NCBI GenBank assembly: GCA_944383695.1
Contig: CALWQP010000002.1
Span: 1-64,000 of the forward strand
DNA from: an uncultured Mediterraneibacter sp.
GTDB lineage: Bacteria > Bacillota > Clostridia > Lachnospirales > Lachnospiraceae
Direction of reading: 5' to 3'
Length of the DNA stretch: 64,000 bases
Shown here: piece after piece, positions 27,118 through 36,170 of the stretch
Position numbering within the stretch: position 1 is the first letter of the stretch
Layout: every line of letters starts with the position of its first letter
Notes under the pieces: generated by a model
What the model was told of the DNA's origin: nothing
The model's input: only the letters and a program-made list of their open reading frames with translations
Database searches by the model: none
Translations under genes and position numbers: made by a program

Positions 27118-28335
27118 CTATTCCTCAATGCGGATCATGTGCAGGATTCCCTCTGCCTCCGCCGCTTTCTGTGCATACTCGCCTTCTGTCATCTCTGCGG
27201 TCACAAAGCCGAATTCACCGTCCAGGCCATCAACCTGAATGATCTGTACATCACCGAACAGTTTTTCCACTTCTCCGCGGCGCGCTTCCGCGTTGCCGGA
27301 CATACGGACAAGGAAAGTTCTGACTGTATCTTCAATCGGAAGGAGTTCCAGTTTCTCACTCTTCCACATAGTCATGATATTTCTGTGGAGATGCTTTGCC
27401 GCATCCACAACATCCGCAACTACTGCGCTGGCCGTGGGAAGCTTGCCCGCGCCGCTTCCGTAGAACATTGCGTCCCCCAGTACGTTTCCGTGGACAAACA
27501 CCGCGTTGAACACACCGTCCACGCTGTAAAGCGGATGCCCTTTGCGAAGGAGAGCCGGAGCCACGATAGCGTGAAGATGGTCACCGTGCCGTTTGCTGGA
27601 GGCCAGCAGCTTGATGGTCATACCCAGCTCTTTGGCATACAACATATCTTCCTTTGTGATCTTGGTGATCCCCTCAGTATAGATATCTTCGAAATCCACC
27701 TGCTGCCCTGAAATCAGGGAGGAAAGGATGGCAATCTTCCGGCATGCGTCATATCCTTCCACATCAGCCTCCGGGTTGCGTTCTGCGAAACCATTGTCCT
27801 GCGCTTCCTTGAGCACCTCGTCATAGTCGGCGCCCTCATAGAACATCTTGCTGAGCATATAGTTTGTTGTCCCATTCAAGATGCCTGTGATCTCCTCGAT
27901 CTTATCGGCAGTCAGACTGGAATTCAGAGCACGGATGATCGGGATCCCGCCGCCCACGCTCGCCTCAAAAAGGAAGTTCAGTTCTCTTTCTCTTGCAATG
28001 GAAAGCAGCTCCGCACCATGTTTTGCGACAAGAGCTTTATTGGACGTTACAACGCTCTTCCCGGCCTCCAGACACTTTTTCACAAAAGTGTATGCAGGCT
28101 CGATCCCTCCCATGACCTCGACCACGATCCGGATTTCCGGATCATTGATGATCTCATCTACATTGTGAACGATCTTTTCCTGGACCGGGTCTCCGGGAAA
28201 GTCCCTGAGATCGAGCACATATTTTATATTGATATCATCCCCTGCCCGCTGGTTGATGATATCGCCGTTGGTGTTGATCACTTCCACCACGCCTGATCCT
28301 ACTGTACCATATCCCATTACTGCTATATTTACCAT
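27118..28335 (-). CDS. hom: Homoserine dehydrogenase with ACT domain
   Basis: Reduces aspartate semialdehyde to homoserine, the branch toward threonine and methionine. The 405-residue protein has an N-terminal Rossmann motif (VMGYGTVGSGV), the catalytic-domain signature with ISGQQ and DVEGYDACRKIAILSSL, and a C-terminal ACT domain of about 85 residues likely to sense threonine. The ATG at 28335 follows AGGAAGAG; a longer frame upstream overlaps the end of prfB. The apgM-like gene follows after 78 bases. Confidence 0.95.
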   Translation of the reverse strand: MVNIAVMGYGTVGSGVVEVINTNGDIINQRAGDDINIKYVLDLRDFPGDPVQEKIVHNVDEIINDPEIRIVVEVMGGIEPAYTFVKKCLEAGKSVVTSNKALVAKHGAELLSIARERELNFLFEASVGGGIPIIRALNSSLTADKIEEITGILNGTTNYMLSKMFYEGADYDEVLKEAQDNGFAERNPEADVEGYDACRKIAILSSLISGQQVDFEDIYTEGITKITKEDMLYAKELGMTIKLLASSKRHGDHLHAIVAPALLRKGHPLYSVDGVFNAVFVHGNVLGDAMFYGSGAGKLPTASAVVADVVDAAKHLHRNIMTMWKSEKLELLPIEDTVRTFLVRMSGNAEARRGEVEKLFGDVQIIQVDGLDGEFGFVTAEMTEGEYAQKAAEAEGILHMIRIEE

Positions 28336-28390
28336 TGCTCTCTTCCTTTCTGTACTTTCTTTATAGTAGCCGAAACAGGCTCCCGGCTTG

Positions 28391-29507
28391 CTACTCGGGC
28401 GCCTGCTGTGTGTTTGCACTCAGATATGCGTTGATAAACGGATCGATATTTCCGTCCATGACTCCATTTACATTGCTGACCTCTGCATTTGTCCTGTGGT
28501 CTTTTACCAGTGTATAAGGCTGCATCACATATGAGCGGATCTGACTGCCAAAATTGATATCCCGTACTTCACCGCGTATATCGGACATTTTTTCCGCCTG
28601 TTCCTGCTGTTTCATCAGGTACAGCTTGGACTTTAACATCTGCATTGCCTTATCCTTGTTCATGTGCTGAGACCGTTCATTCTGACACTGCACCACGATC
28701 CCTGTTGGGAGATGGGTGATGCGGACTGCTGACGAGGTCTTGTTGATATGCTGTCCGCCCGCTCCGCTGGAACGATACGTGTCGATCTTCAGGTCGTCAT
28801 CATTGATCTCGATATCAATGTCTTCCTCAATATCCGGTATCACGTCGCAGGATGCGAACGATGTCTGGCGCTTGCCCGCCGCATTAAAAGGCGAGATGCG
28901 GACAAGGCGGTGTACCCCCTTTTCCGACCGCAGATACCCATAGGCATTTTCTCCCTTTACTTCAAAAGTCACGCCTTTGATGCCTGCAACATCTCCTTCC
29001 AGATAATCAAGGACTTCCACATCATAGCCCTTTTTCTCTGCCCATCGGGTATACATGCGGTACAGCATGCCAGCCCAGTCGCAGGATTCCGTTCCTCCCG
29101 CCCCGGCATGGAGCGTCACGATAGCATTATCACGGTCATAGGTTCCTGTGAGCAGAGTGCTGATACGAAGCTCTTCAAATTTCTCCTCAAAGGAACTCAG
29201 CTCCTCTTCGATTTCCTCTGCGGTATCCCCGTCTGCTTCTTCCTCACTCATCTCAATCAGAAGGAGCATATCTTCATAATCGGAATACAGCTTCTCGATT
29301 TCTTTGACCGAGTCCTGAAGCCCTTTTAATTCCTTCATCACATGCTGTGACGCTTCCGGGTCATCCCAGAATCCCGGCTCCTCCAGGCGTTTCTGAAGCT
29401 CTTCCACTCTTAATTTCTTTGACGCCAGGTCAAAGTGAATCCCTCAAATCTTTCAGCGGTTCTTCATAGGCTGTCAGTCTTGACTTCAGTTCATCTAATA
29501 AAACCAC
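28391..29507 (-). CDS. prfB: Peptide chain release factor 2, with programmed +1 frameshift
   Basis: Recognises UGA and UAA stop codons. Translation starts at GTG 29507 after AGAGGTG and gives MVLLDELKSRLTAYEEPLKDLRDSL, written in two parts here: MVLLDELKSRLTAY then EEPLKDLRDSL. It meets an in-frame TGA at 29430-29432, and the +1 frame continues with DLASKKLRVEELQKR to 28391. The total is about 371 residues, normal for RF2. The codon-recognition SPF motif and the GGQ motif (GAGGQHINK) are both present. This is the autoregulatory frameshift known from many bacteria: low RF2 favours the shift. secA lies 35 bases upstream on the same strand. Confidence 0.95.
29429..29435 (-). other. RF2 programmed frameshift site
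   Basis: On the minus strand the site reads CTT TGA C, exactly the conserved slippery sequence, at codon 25-26. A GAGGG stretch just upstream can act as the internal Shine-Dalgarno-like stimulator. The codon after the shift is GAC (Asp), as usual. Confidence 0.95.
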
Positions 29508-29542
29508 CTTATTCACCTCTTTCTTTTATTTCAATTTTATTA

Positions 29543-32122
29543 TTACCCGATCTGCTTCCTGCCGCAGCACTGTTTGTATTTCTTACCGCTTCCGCATGGG
29601 CACGGATCGTTCGGATAGACCTTCTTTTCCTCGCGCTTCTTCGGCGCCCGCACAGAAGTATCGTCCTTGTTCGTGCCGGTCACCTTCGCTACTTCCTCTC
29701 TCTCTACCTTCTGCTCAACACGGATATTGAACAGAGTGCGGATCGTTGTCTCCGCGATCATGTCTGTCATCTCACCGAACATGTTATATCCTGTCATCTT
29801 GTACTCTACCAGCGGATCTCTCTGTCCGTAAGCCTGGAGCCCGATGCCCTGACGGAGCTGGTCCATATCATCGATATGATCCATCCACCTTGCGTCAATG
29901 ACCTTCAGGAGCACGACTCGTTCGATCTCACGGATCTGTTCTGCCTCCGGGAACTCTGCCTCTTTCGCCTCATATGCTTTCACAGCGCGCTCTTTCAGGA
30001 GATGCTTCAGCTCTTTCTGCCGCATGTCCTGGCACTCTTTGGCGGATGGGAGTTCCATCATCGGGATCACACCGTGGAGATTCACGTCCAGACCTTTGAT
30101 ATCCCACTGTTCCGCATCTGCCTCAGGTGAGGCGAAACGTTCTGTTGTATTTTCCACATACTCTGTGATCATGTTGTAAATCGTGTCGCGCATACTCTCA
30201 CCGTCAAGTACCCGGCGTCTCTCTCCGTAAATGATTTCCCTCTGCTCATTCATGACCTGGTCATACTCCAGGAGATTCTTACGGATTCCAAAGTTGTTGA
30301 TCTCCAGCTTCTTCTGCGCAGTCTCGATCGCGTTGGAAAGCATCTTGTGCTCGATCTGCTCCCCATCACCCACTCCCAGAGCGTTAAACACTCCCATCAG
30401 ACGCTCGGAGCCGAACAGCCTGAGCAGGTCATCCTCAAGCGAGATATAGAAGCGGGACTCTCCCGGATCTCCCTGACGTCCGGAACGTCCGCGGAGCTGA
30501 TTGTCGATACGTCTGGACTCATGACGCTCTGTACCGATGATCTTCAGTCCGCCCGCTGCTCTGGCGTCGTCGTCCAGCTTGATATCCGTACCACGTCCCG
30601 CCATGTTCGTTGCGATCGTGACCGCGCCGTGAAGTCCGGCGTCAGCAACGATGGCAGCCTCCTGCTCATGGTACTTCGCATTCAGCACGTTGTGTTTGAT
30701 GCCTTCCTTTTTCAGCATACCGCTCAAAAGCTCAGAAACCTCGATCGTGATCGTACCGACAAGGACAGGCTGTCCAGTCGCGTGAGCCCTCTTCACTTCC
30801 TCCACAACTGCCTTGTATTTTTCTTTCTTTGTCTTGTACACCGCATCTTCAAGATCCACTCTCTGCACCGGAACATTTGTCGGGATCTCCACCACGTCCA
30901 TTCCGTAAATATCGCGGAACTCCTTTTCCTCGGTAAGCGCAGTACCTGTCATACCGCTCTTCTTTTCAAATTTATTGAACAGATTCTGGAAGGTGATCGT
31001 CGCCAGCGTTTTGCTCTCCCTGCGCACCTGCACGTGTTCTTTTGCCTCAATGGCCTGGTGAAGGCCGTCAGAATAGCGGCGTCCCGGCATGATACGTCCT
31101 GTGAATTCATCCACGATCATGACCTCACCCTCAGAGGTCACTACATAGTCCTGATCCTTGAACATCAGGTTGTGCGCGCGCAGCGCAAGGATGATGTTGT
31201 GCTGGATTTCCAGGTTCTCCGGGTCAGCCAGGTTGTCGATATGGAAGAACTGCTCTACTTTTTTAACACCGTCTTCCGTCAGATTGACCGCTTTTTCCTT
31301 CTCATTTACAATGAAATCCCCGGTCTCCTCAATGTCCTCGCCCATGATAGCGTTCATTTTGGAAAATTCACCGCTGGCCTCGCCTCTCTCAAGCTGGCGG
31401 GCAAGGATATCGCACGCCTCATAGAGTTTCGTTGACTTTCCGCTCTGCCCGGAAATGATGAGCGGAGTCCTGGCCTCGTCGATCAATACTGAGTCGACCT
31501 CATCGATGATCGCAAAATGCAGCCCTCTCTGCACGAGCTGTTCTTTGTAAATGACCATGTTGTCTCTCAGATAATCAAATCCGAGCTCATTGTTGGTCAC
31601 GTAAGTAATATCACAGTCATAAGCAGCGCGGCGCTCTTTACTGTCCATGCTGTTTAAGACAACGCCCACTGTCAGGCCGAGAAATTCGTGTACTTTTCCC
31701 ATCCACTCAGCGTCACGTTTTGCCAGATAATCATTGACCGTGACGATGTTCACGCCTTTTCCATTCAGGGCATTCAAATAAGCCGGAAGCGTAGATACAA
31801 GCGTCTTACCTTCTCCGGTCTTCATCTCTGCAATTCGGCCCTGATGAAGGATGATCCCGCCGATGAGCTGTACTCTGTAATGGCGCATGCCCAGGCTCCG
31901 GTATGCAGCTTCACGCACAACGGCAAAAGCCTCCGGAAGGATGTCATCCAGGGTCTCACCCTCACCCAGGCGGTCTTTGAACTCTCTTGTCTTTCCTCTA
32001 AGTTCTTCGTCAGACAGTGCCTTCATCTCTGACTCCATTGCCTCGATCCTGTCTACGATCGGATAGATTCGTTTCAGTTCGTTCTGGCTGTGGGTGCCAA
32101 AAATTTTCTCTATAATCCCCAT
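29543..32122 (-). CDS. secA: Protein translocase ATPase SecA
   Basis: The motor of Sec-dependent export, acting at the membrane with SecYEG. The 859-residue length and domains are standard. [11 protein letters not shown] is Walker [14 protein letters not shown] is the DEAD-like box, [10 protein letters not shown] is the helicase motif VI region, and the C-terminal SEC-C zinc module is [16 protein letters not shown]. The ATG at 32122 lies 13 bases after AGGAG, a little far. It is followed by prfB on the same strand, a common arrangement in Firmicutes. Confidence 0.97.
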   Translation of the reverse strand: MGIIEKIFGTHSQNELKRIYPIVDRIEAMESEMKALSDEELRGKTREFKDRLGEGETLDDILPEAFAVVREAAYRSLGMRHYRVQLIGGIILHQGRIAEMKTGEGKTLVSTLPAYLNALNGKGVNIVTVNDYLAKRDAEWMGKVHEFLGLTVGVVLNSMDSKERRAAYDCDITYVTNNELGFDYLRDNMVIYKEQLVQRGLHFAIIDEVDSVLIDEARTPLIISGQSGKSTKLYEACDILARQLERGEASGEFSKMNAIMGEDIEETGDFIVNEKEKAVNLTEDGVKKVEQFFHIDNLADPENLEIQHNIILALRAHNLMFKDQDYVVTSEGEVMIVDEFTGRIMPGRRYSDGLHQAIEAKEHVQVRRESKTLATITFQNLFNKFEKKSGMTGTALTEEKEFRDIYGMDVVEIPTNVPVQRVDLEDAVYKTKKEKYKAVVEEVKRAHATGQPVLVGTITIEVSELLSGMLKKEGIKHNVLNAKYHEQEAAIVADAGLHGAVTIATNMAGRGTDIKLDDDARAAGGLKIIGTERHESRRIDNQLRGRSGRQGDPGESRFYISLEDDLLRLFGSERLMGVFNALGVGDGEQIEHKMLSNAIETAQKKLEINNFGIRKNLLEYDQVMNEQREIIYGERRRVLDGESMRDTIYNMITEYVENTTERFASPEADAEQWDIKGLDVNLHGVIPMMELPSAKECQDMRQKELKHLLKERAVKAYEAKEAEFPEAEQIREIERVVLLKVIDARWMDHIDDMDQLRQGIGLQAYGQRDPLVEYKMTGYNMFGEMTDMIAETTIRTLFNIRVEQKVEREEVAKVTGTNKDDTSVRAPKKREEKKVYPNDPCPCGSGKKYKQCCGRKQIG

Positions 32123-32188
32123 ATTCTACAATTAACTCCTTGTATAAATTTAGCGCCGGGACGATTCTCCGACGCCGCTCCATTTTCC

Positions 32189-32217
32189 ATTTTAACACTA
32201 TCTGATGGGTAATTCAA
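32189..32217 (-). promoter_or_regulatory. Promoter of secA-prfB
   Basis: On the minus strand, TTGAAT (32212-32217), 17 bases, TAAAAT (32189-32194), giving a leader of about 60 bases before the secA ATG. Confidence 0.6.
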
Positions 32218-32241
32218 CCAATTCATAACTTGTTTACAATT

Positions 32242-33009
32242 TCACAGCTTCCTCACCACTTCATAAGGGATATCCCCGCCGAAGAGATCCAGAGCGCTTC
32301 CGATGGTAAAATCCAGCCGTCCACCGCTCTGCTGCCGGAACCGTTCCAGGTCTTCCAGCGTCCCGATGCCGCCTGCATAGGTAACTGGGATGCCGTTCCA
32401 TTCGCCCAGCATATGTACAAGCTCACCTTCCATCCCGGAGCGCTTCCCTTCCACGTCTACTCCGTGTATAAGGAATTCATCACAATATCCGGCCAGTTCC
32501 TCAAGGACCTGGCTGTTAAGGCGCACTTCCGTGAACTGCTGCCAGCGGTCTGTCACTACATAATACGCCCCGTCTTTCTTCCTGCAGCTCAGATCAAGGA
32601 CAATGTGCTCTTTTCCCACCGCGGAGACCAGTCTCTCCATGTTCCCCCGGTGAAATTTCCCGCCCTGGAACACATAAGAAGTAACGATCACATGGCTTGC
32701 CCCGGCTTCCAGATATTCCACGGCATTTTCAGCAGTGATCCCGCCGCCGACCTGCATTCCCCCCGGAAAGGCGGAAAGAGCCGATAACGCTTGTCTTCTT
32801 GTCTCCTCATAATAATCCGAACCGGCAGGATTCAAAAGGATGATATGCCCGCCCTTCAGACCATCCTTTCTATATAATTCTGCATAAAATCCAGCGCCGA
32901 GCTCTGATGAAAAATTTGTCCGGACGCTGTTTCCTTCATCCCTCAGGCTTCCGCCCACGATCTGCTTTACCTTTCCGTTATGTATATCAATACAAGGTCT
33001 GAACCGCAT
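32242..33009 (-). CDS. hisA: HisA, eukaryotic-type phosphoribosyl isomerase
   Basis: Catalyses the Amadori rearrangement of ProFAR to PRFAR in histidine synthesis. The 255-residue TIM barrel has the two expected catalytic Asp positions, in FRPCIDIHNGKVKQIVGG (Asp8) and in LIHGVDVEGKR, plus phosphate-binding GGGI and AGGIGTLEDL. The sequence pattern (FRPCIDIHNGKVKQIVGGSL, GHIILLN) matches the HIS6-like eukaryotic branch rather than common bacterial HisA. No other his gene is near, so it is isolated from any his operon in this window. The ATG at 33009 follows AGGAGAG. Confidence 0.88.
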   Translation of the reverse strand: MRFRPCIDIHNGKVKQIVGGSLRDEGNSVRTNFSSELGAGFYAELYRKDGLKGGHIILLNPAGSDYYEETRRQALSALSAFPGGMQVGGGITAENAVEYLEAGASHVIVTSYVFQGGKFHRGNMERLVSAVGKEHIVLDLSCRKKDGAYYVVTDRWQQFTEVRLNSQVLEELAGYCDEFLIHGVDVEGKRSGMEGELVHMLGEWNGIPVTYAGGIGTLEDLERFRQQSGGRLDFTIGSALDLFGGDIPYEVVRKL

Positions 33010-33120
33010 CTTTCTCTCTCCTCTGCCTTTCTCACGATAACTGCCGCAAAGCGGGAACTATCCTCGGCTCTGCGGCAGCCATTTATACTGTCAAAAATCT
33101 CCGCGGACTTTTGAATGCTT

Positions 33121-33453
33121 TTACCTGTTGTTCTGCGTATCTTTCTGTACGCCATTGTCATCGGTCAGTTCATCCGTCGCTTTGTCCACGCCATCCGTCA
33201 CATCGTCTGTCACGTCATCCACCCCATCTGTCACGTCATGCACTGCGTTGTCGAGTATGCCGTCGCCTTCTGTGGCGTCATTCATTGTCCTGTCGTTTGT
33301 GTCTGTGGTATTTGTCGTATTGTCTGTTGCGTTATTATCAGTCGTTGACTGATCCGCGCCGTTGTCAGCATTATCCTTGCTGCTGCAGGCGGCTGTCCCG
33401 AAAAGCACGAACGCACATGTCATAAGCACAAGAAGTTTTTTCATTTTCTTCAT
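33121..33453 (-). CDS. Small acidic lipoprotein with DVTDGVD-like repeats
   Basis: The 110-residue product has a lipoprotein signal: MKKMKK, hydrophobic core, and lipobox GTAAC with Cys23. The rest is almost entirely Asp, Thr, Asn and Gly, with imperfect repeats of DVTDGVD at about residues 70-95. There is no known domain, and such tails are probably disordered. The ATG at 33453 follows AGGGAG. An inverted repeat spans its upstream region. The function is unknown; a surface-exposed anchored tail is inferred. Confidence 0.8.
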   Translation of the reverse strand: MKKMKKLLVLMTCAFVLFGTAACSSKDNADNGADQSTTDNNATDNTTNTTDTNDRTMNDATEGDGILDNAVHDVTDGVDDVTDDVTDGVDKATDELTDDNGVQKDTQNNR

Positions 33454-33531
33454 AAGATTGTCTCCCTTTCCATAAATATTGTTGTACCTCTACTATCTGC
33501 ACTTTTTCAATATTTATACATGGGAAACTTT

Positions 33532-34368
33532 TTATTTTGCATTTTTTCGCAGTTTTTCCATGGCACGCGCTTCGATCTGACGCACTCGTTCCCGGGTCAC
33601 GCCCAGCATTTCCCCGATTTCTTCCAGAGTATAAGACCTGCTGTCTTCCAGTCCGTACCTCAGCCGGAGCACACGTCGCTCTCTGTCATTCAGCGTTTCC
33701 AGAAGCTCATTGACTTCCTCTTTGCGGACAAGGATATCCATGGCTTCTTCAGGCGTCGCCTCGGAGCGGTCTTCCACCATGTCTCCAAGGCTGTCTTCAC
33801 CGTCCTCGCCTATGGGAGTTTCAAGGGACACCGGACTTTGAAGGTATGTGAGAGTATTTTTCACATCTTCCTCTGTGCGGTCTCCCATTTTTTCTGCGAT
33901 CTCTTTCGGCGTGGCATCGCGCCCCAGCTCCTGCTGAAGGTCTTTCGCCGCTTTCTGGACTTTTTTCATATTTTCCGCCACATGGACCGGCACGCGGATT
34001 TCCCGGGACTGCTGATCGATCGCCCTCTGCATTGCCTCTTTGATCCACCACGATGCATATGTTGAAAACCGGTTTTCTTTTTTATAATCATACTTTTCCG
34101 CCGCTCGCATGAGCCCGATGTTTCCTTCCTGGATCAGGTCCATGAGCTGGACGCCTCTTCCGGTATAATGTTTCGCAAGGGAAACGACCAGCCGAAGATT
34201 TCCTTCCTCCAGCCTCCGGCGCGCTGACTTGTCCCCTGCCGCGCTCCTTCTTCCCAGTTCTTTTTCTTCCTCTTCTGTAAGAAGCGGAATCTGGCCGATC
34301 TCCCTCAGATAGATCTTAAGCGGTTCTGACACCGTCTCTTCTGTTGATATATGCTGTTCTTTTTCCAT
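33532..34368 (-). CDS. Sigma-70 family factor, RpoD-like but short (group 2)
   Basis: The 278-residue protein has sigma regions 1.2 (SEPLKIYLREIGQIPLLTEEEE), 2 (GLMRAAEKYDYKKENRFSTYASWWIKEAMQRAI), 3 and 4 (EEIGEMLGVTRERVRQIEARAMEKLR). It lacks the long acidic region 1.1 and the non-conserved insert of a primary RpoD, so it is most likely a secondary factor close to SigA. It probably recognises -10/-35 promoters like the housekeeping factor. The ATG at 34368 follows GTGAGG. dapB ends 30 bases upstream on the same strand. Confidence 0.88.
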   Translation of the reverse strand: MEKEQHISTEETVSEPLKIYLREIGQIPLLTEEEEKELGRRSAAGDKSARRRLEEGNLRLVVSLAKHYTGRGVQLMDLIQEGNIGLMRAAEKYDYKKENRFSTYASWWIKEAMQRAIDQQSREIRVPVHVAENMKKVQKAAKDLQQELGRDATPKEIAEKMGDRTEEDVKNTLTYLQSPVSLETPIGEDGEDSLGDMVEDRSEATPEEAMDILVRKEEVNELLETLNDRERRVLRLRYGLEDSRSYTLEEIGEMLGVTRERVRQIEARAMEKLRKNAK

Positions 34369-34398
34369 TTTCGCCTCACTTTTTATAGCTTCTGATCT

Positions 34399-35157
34399 CT
34401 ACAGACCGATCACATCTCCCATATCGTACATTCCCGCTTCTTTTCCCGCCAGGAATTTGCCTGCCTCAACCGCTCCTTTTGCGAACACTCCTCTGGAGTG
34501 CGCGGTATGTTTAAACTCGACCACCTCATCCGTGCCCGCAAAAATAACCTCGTGTTCTCCCACGATCGTCCCTCCGCGCACAGCGCTGATCCCGATTTCC
34601 TTCTTCTCTCTCTTCTTCCGCACCTGACTCCTGTCGTATACATAGTGGTACTCATTTTCCAGAGCCTCATTTACAGCGTCCGCCAATGCCAGCGCGGTGC
34701 CGCTGGGCGCGTCCACTTTCTGATTGTGGTGGCGCTCCACCAGCTCCACGTCATATCCTGCCGGGGCGAGCACTTTCGCCGCATCCTTCAGCAGTTTCAG
34801 CAGCAGATTGACGCCCAGGGACATGTTGGCTGATTTAAGGACCGCGATACTCCTGGATGCTTCCTCCACCTTTGCGAGCTGATCTTCTGACAGTCCTGTG
34901 GTGCAGAGCACGACCGGAAGTTTCTTTTCCACACAGTAATCCATGAGAGCATCCACTGCCCCTGCATTGGAAAAATCGATCACCACATCCACATCCACAC
35001 CGCACTTATCAATGGAATCAAACACAGGATACTCGTTGGGAACTTCTGTGTACGCATCCACTCCTGCCACGATCACCGCGTTTTCATCTCCTTTTACGAT
35101 CTCCGTGATCATCCTGCCCATTTTCCCATTGCATCCGTGCATCATCATCTTTATCAT
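34399..35157 (-). CDS. dapB: 4-hydroxy-tetrahydrodipicolinate reductase
   Basis: Reduces the DapA product in the lysine and diaminopimelate pathway, which also feeds dipicolinate for spores. The 252-residue protein has the Rossmann motif HGCNGKMGR, the VVIDFSNAGA loop, and the catalytic ELVERHHNQKVDAPSGTAL signature. The ATG at 35157 lies nine bases after AGGAGG; an ATG at 35166 touches that site directly and is unlikely. The sigma factor gene follows by 30 bases. Confidence 0.95.
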   Translation of the reverse strand: MIKMMMHGCNGKMGRMITEIVKGDENAVIVAGVDAYTEVPNEYPVFDSIDKCGVDVDVVIDFSNAGAVDALMDYCVEKKLPVVLCTTGLSEDQLAKVEEASRSIAVLKSANMSLGVNLLLKLLKDAAKVLAPAGYDVELVERHHNQKVDAPSGTALALADAVNEALENEYHYVYDRSQVRKKREKKEIGISAVRGGTIVGEHEVIFAGTDEVVEFKHTAHSRGVFAKGAVEAGKFLAGKEAGMYDMGDVIGL

Positions 35158-35238
35158 ATCCTTCATCCTCCTGTCTCTTGATCGTCAGCGCAAAGGTCAG
35201 GCCGCCGTTCAGATGGCGTCTGCCGCCCCGAGTCATAT

Positions 35239-35287
35239 AAAAAGGATATCACATTTGAGACTTCATCTCAATATATGATATCCTTTT
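35239..35287. terminator. Terminator after the SSB-like gene
   Basis: AAAAAGGATATCA (35239-35251) and TGATATCCTTTT (35276-35287) form a 12-bp stem that extends into GAGA/TCTC pairing. It lies 6 bases after the SSB-like stop, and on the minus strand a TTTTT run follows. It looks able to work on both strands. Confidence 0.85.
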
Positions 35288-35292
35288 AACAA

Positions 35293-35922
35293 TCAATCAT
35301 CCATACATTCCAGCTTGCTCACAGAAACTTCATAGGCGGTCCTTGTCTCGGTCTCTGTCTCCGACAGCTTCTTCACATACTCACGGCTCTGTATCCTTCC
35401 CAGGATGCGCACATGCTCTCCCACATCGAATCCGGCCGCATATCTGGCGTTCCTTCCCCAGCAGATACAGGGGATATAATCGGATTTCCCATAAGGCCGG
35501 TTCACTGCCAGCAGAAGGTCCGCGATCTCTCTGCCAAGAGGCGTTTTGCGGTATACCGGGCGTTTGCACATATACCCTTCCAGCAGGATGTGGTTCGTGC
35601 GGGCGCCGTCCGGCTCCTCGTCGATAAACTCGATCTCCCGCGCAAACACAGAAAGCACCAGCCGGTTTTTCTGCTCCTCGTGCCGGTTATACGACCGGAA
35701 CTGTCCTGACACCATAATGCATTTCCCCCGGTAATCCTGTCCCACGTCGATCAGACGCTCTGATACCATCACGGGAATCCTGTCATTTGAACTGCTCAGT
35801 CTCCTCACAAGGATATCCACCATGTAGAATCCTTCCCCGAACACCTCGTGGCTGTATGTAAATTCCGAAACCACCACTCCTATGACTGTTACCTGATTGT
35901 TCTCAATGATCTTATCTGACAT
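35293..35922 (-). CDS. Single-stranded DNA-binding-like protein with two OB folds
   Basis: The 209-residue protein reads as two SSB-type OB folds in tandem: residues about 5-105 (VTVIGVVVSEFTYSHEVFGEGFYMVDILVRR) and about 110-205 (HILLEGYMCKRPVYRKTPLGREIADLLLAVNR). It is not a standard SSB, since it lacks the acidic C-terminal tail ending in DDDIPF; it ends in LECMDD. The ATG at 35922 follows AGGGAGAG; the open frame extends far upstream but across typA's promoter. The role is probably DNA or RNA binding; the partner is unknown. Confidence 0.8.
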   Translation of the reverse strand: MSDKIIENNQVTVIGVVVSEFTYSHEVFGEGFYMVDILVRRLSSSNDRIPVMVSERLIDVGQDYRGKCIMVSGQFRSYNRHEEQKNRLVLSVFAREIEFIDEEPDGARTNHILLEGYMCKRPVYRKTPLGREIADLLLAVNRPYGKSDYIPCICWGRNARYAAGFDVGEHVRILGRIQSREYVKKLSETETETRTAYEVSVSKLECMDD

Positions 35923-36087
35923 AATTTGTAGCTCTCCCTTCCTCTTTTCGGTATTTTTTGAGTCACTACTAAATGTATGCGCAAAAGTCTCCCGGCAGAA
36001 CAAGCCCGGACCATAAACCGTACGACAAAATACGTCCGCCTTTCGACATCCATACCGTTTGAACGCCGACTTATAAGCATGCTGGTC

Positions 36088-36115
36088 TTGTAAAATAATA
36101 TTTTTGTGATAGAAT
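36088..36115 (+). promoter_or_regulatory. Candidate promoter of typA
   Basis: TTGTAA (36088-36093), 16 bases, TAGAAT (36110-36115), about 50 bases before the ATG at 36171. Confidence 0.45.
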
Positions 36116-36170
36116 AAGGAAGTTGCAGTTTTGAAAAATGACATATATTAAGGAAAGAGTGCGAAATATT

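Noticed and set aside
28391..29407. A prfB start at GTG 29407 giving a 338-residue RF2
   Set aside because: The conserved N-terminal region and the CTT TGA C frameshift site lie upstream, so the real start is GTG 29507.
30347..31435. A 362-codon open frame opposite secA
   Set aside because: Antisense to conserved SecA motifs, with no ribosome site or family similarity.
33041..33078. 8-bp hairpin CTGCCGCA/TGCGGCAG before hisA as a riboswitch or terminator
   Set aside because: No T-run and no further conserved leader structure; too little to assign a role.
36042..36048. A perfect Spo0A box between the SSB-like gene and typA
   Set aside because: A 7-base match is expected several times by chance in 64 kb, and no matching promoter spacing or sporulation gene is next to it.
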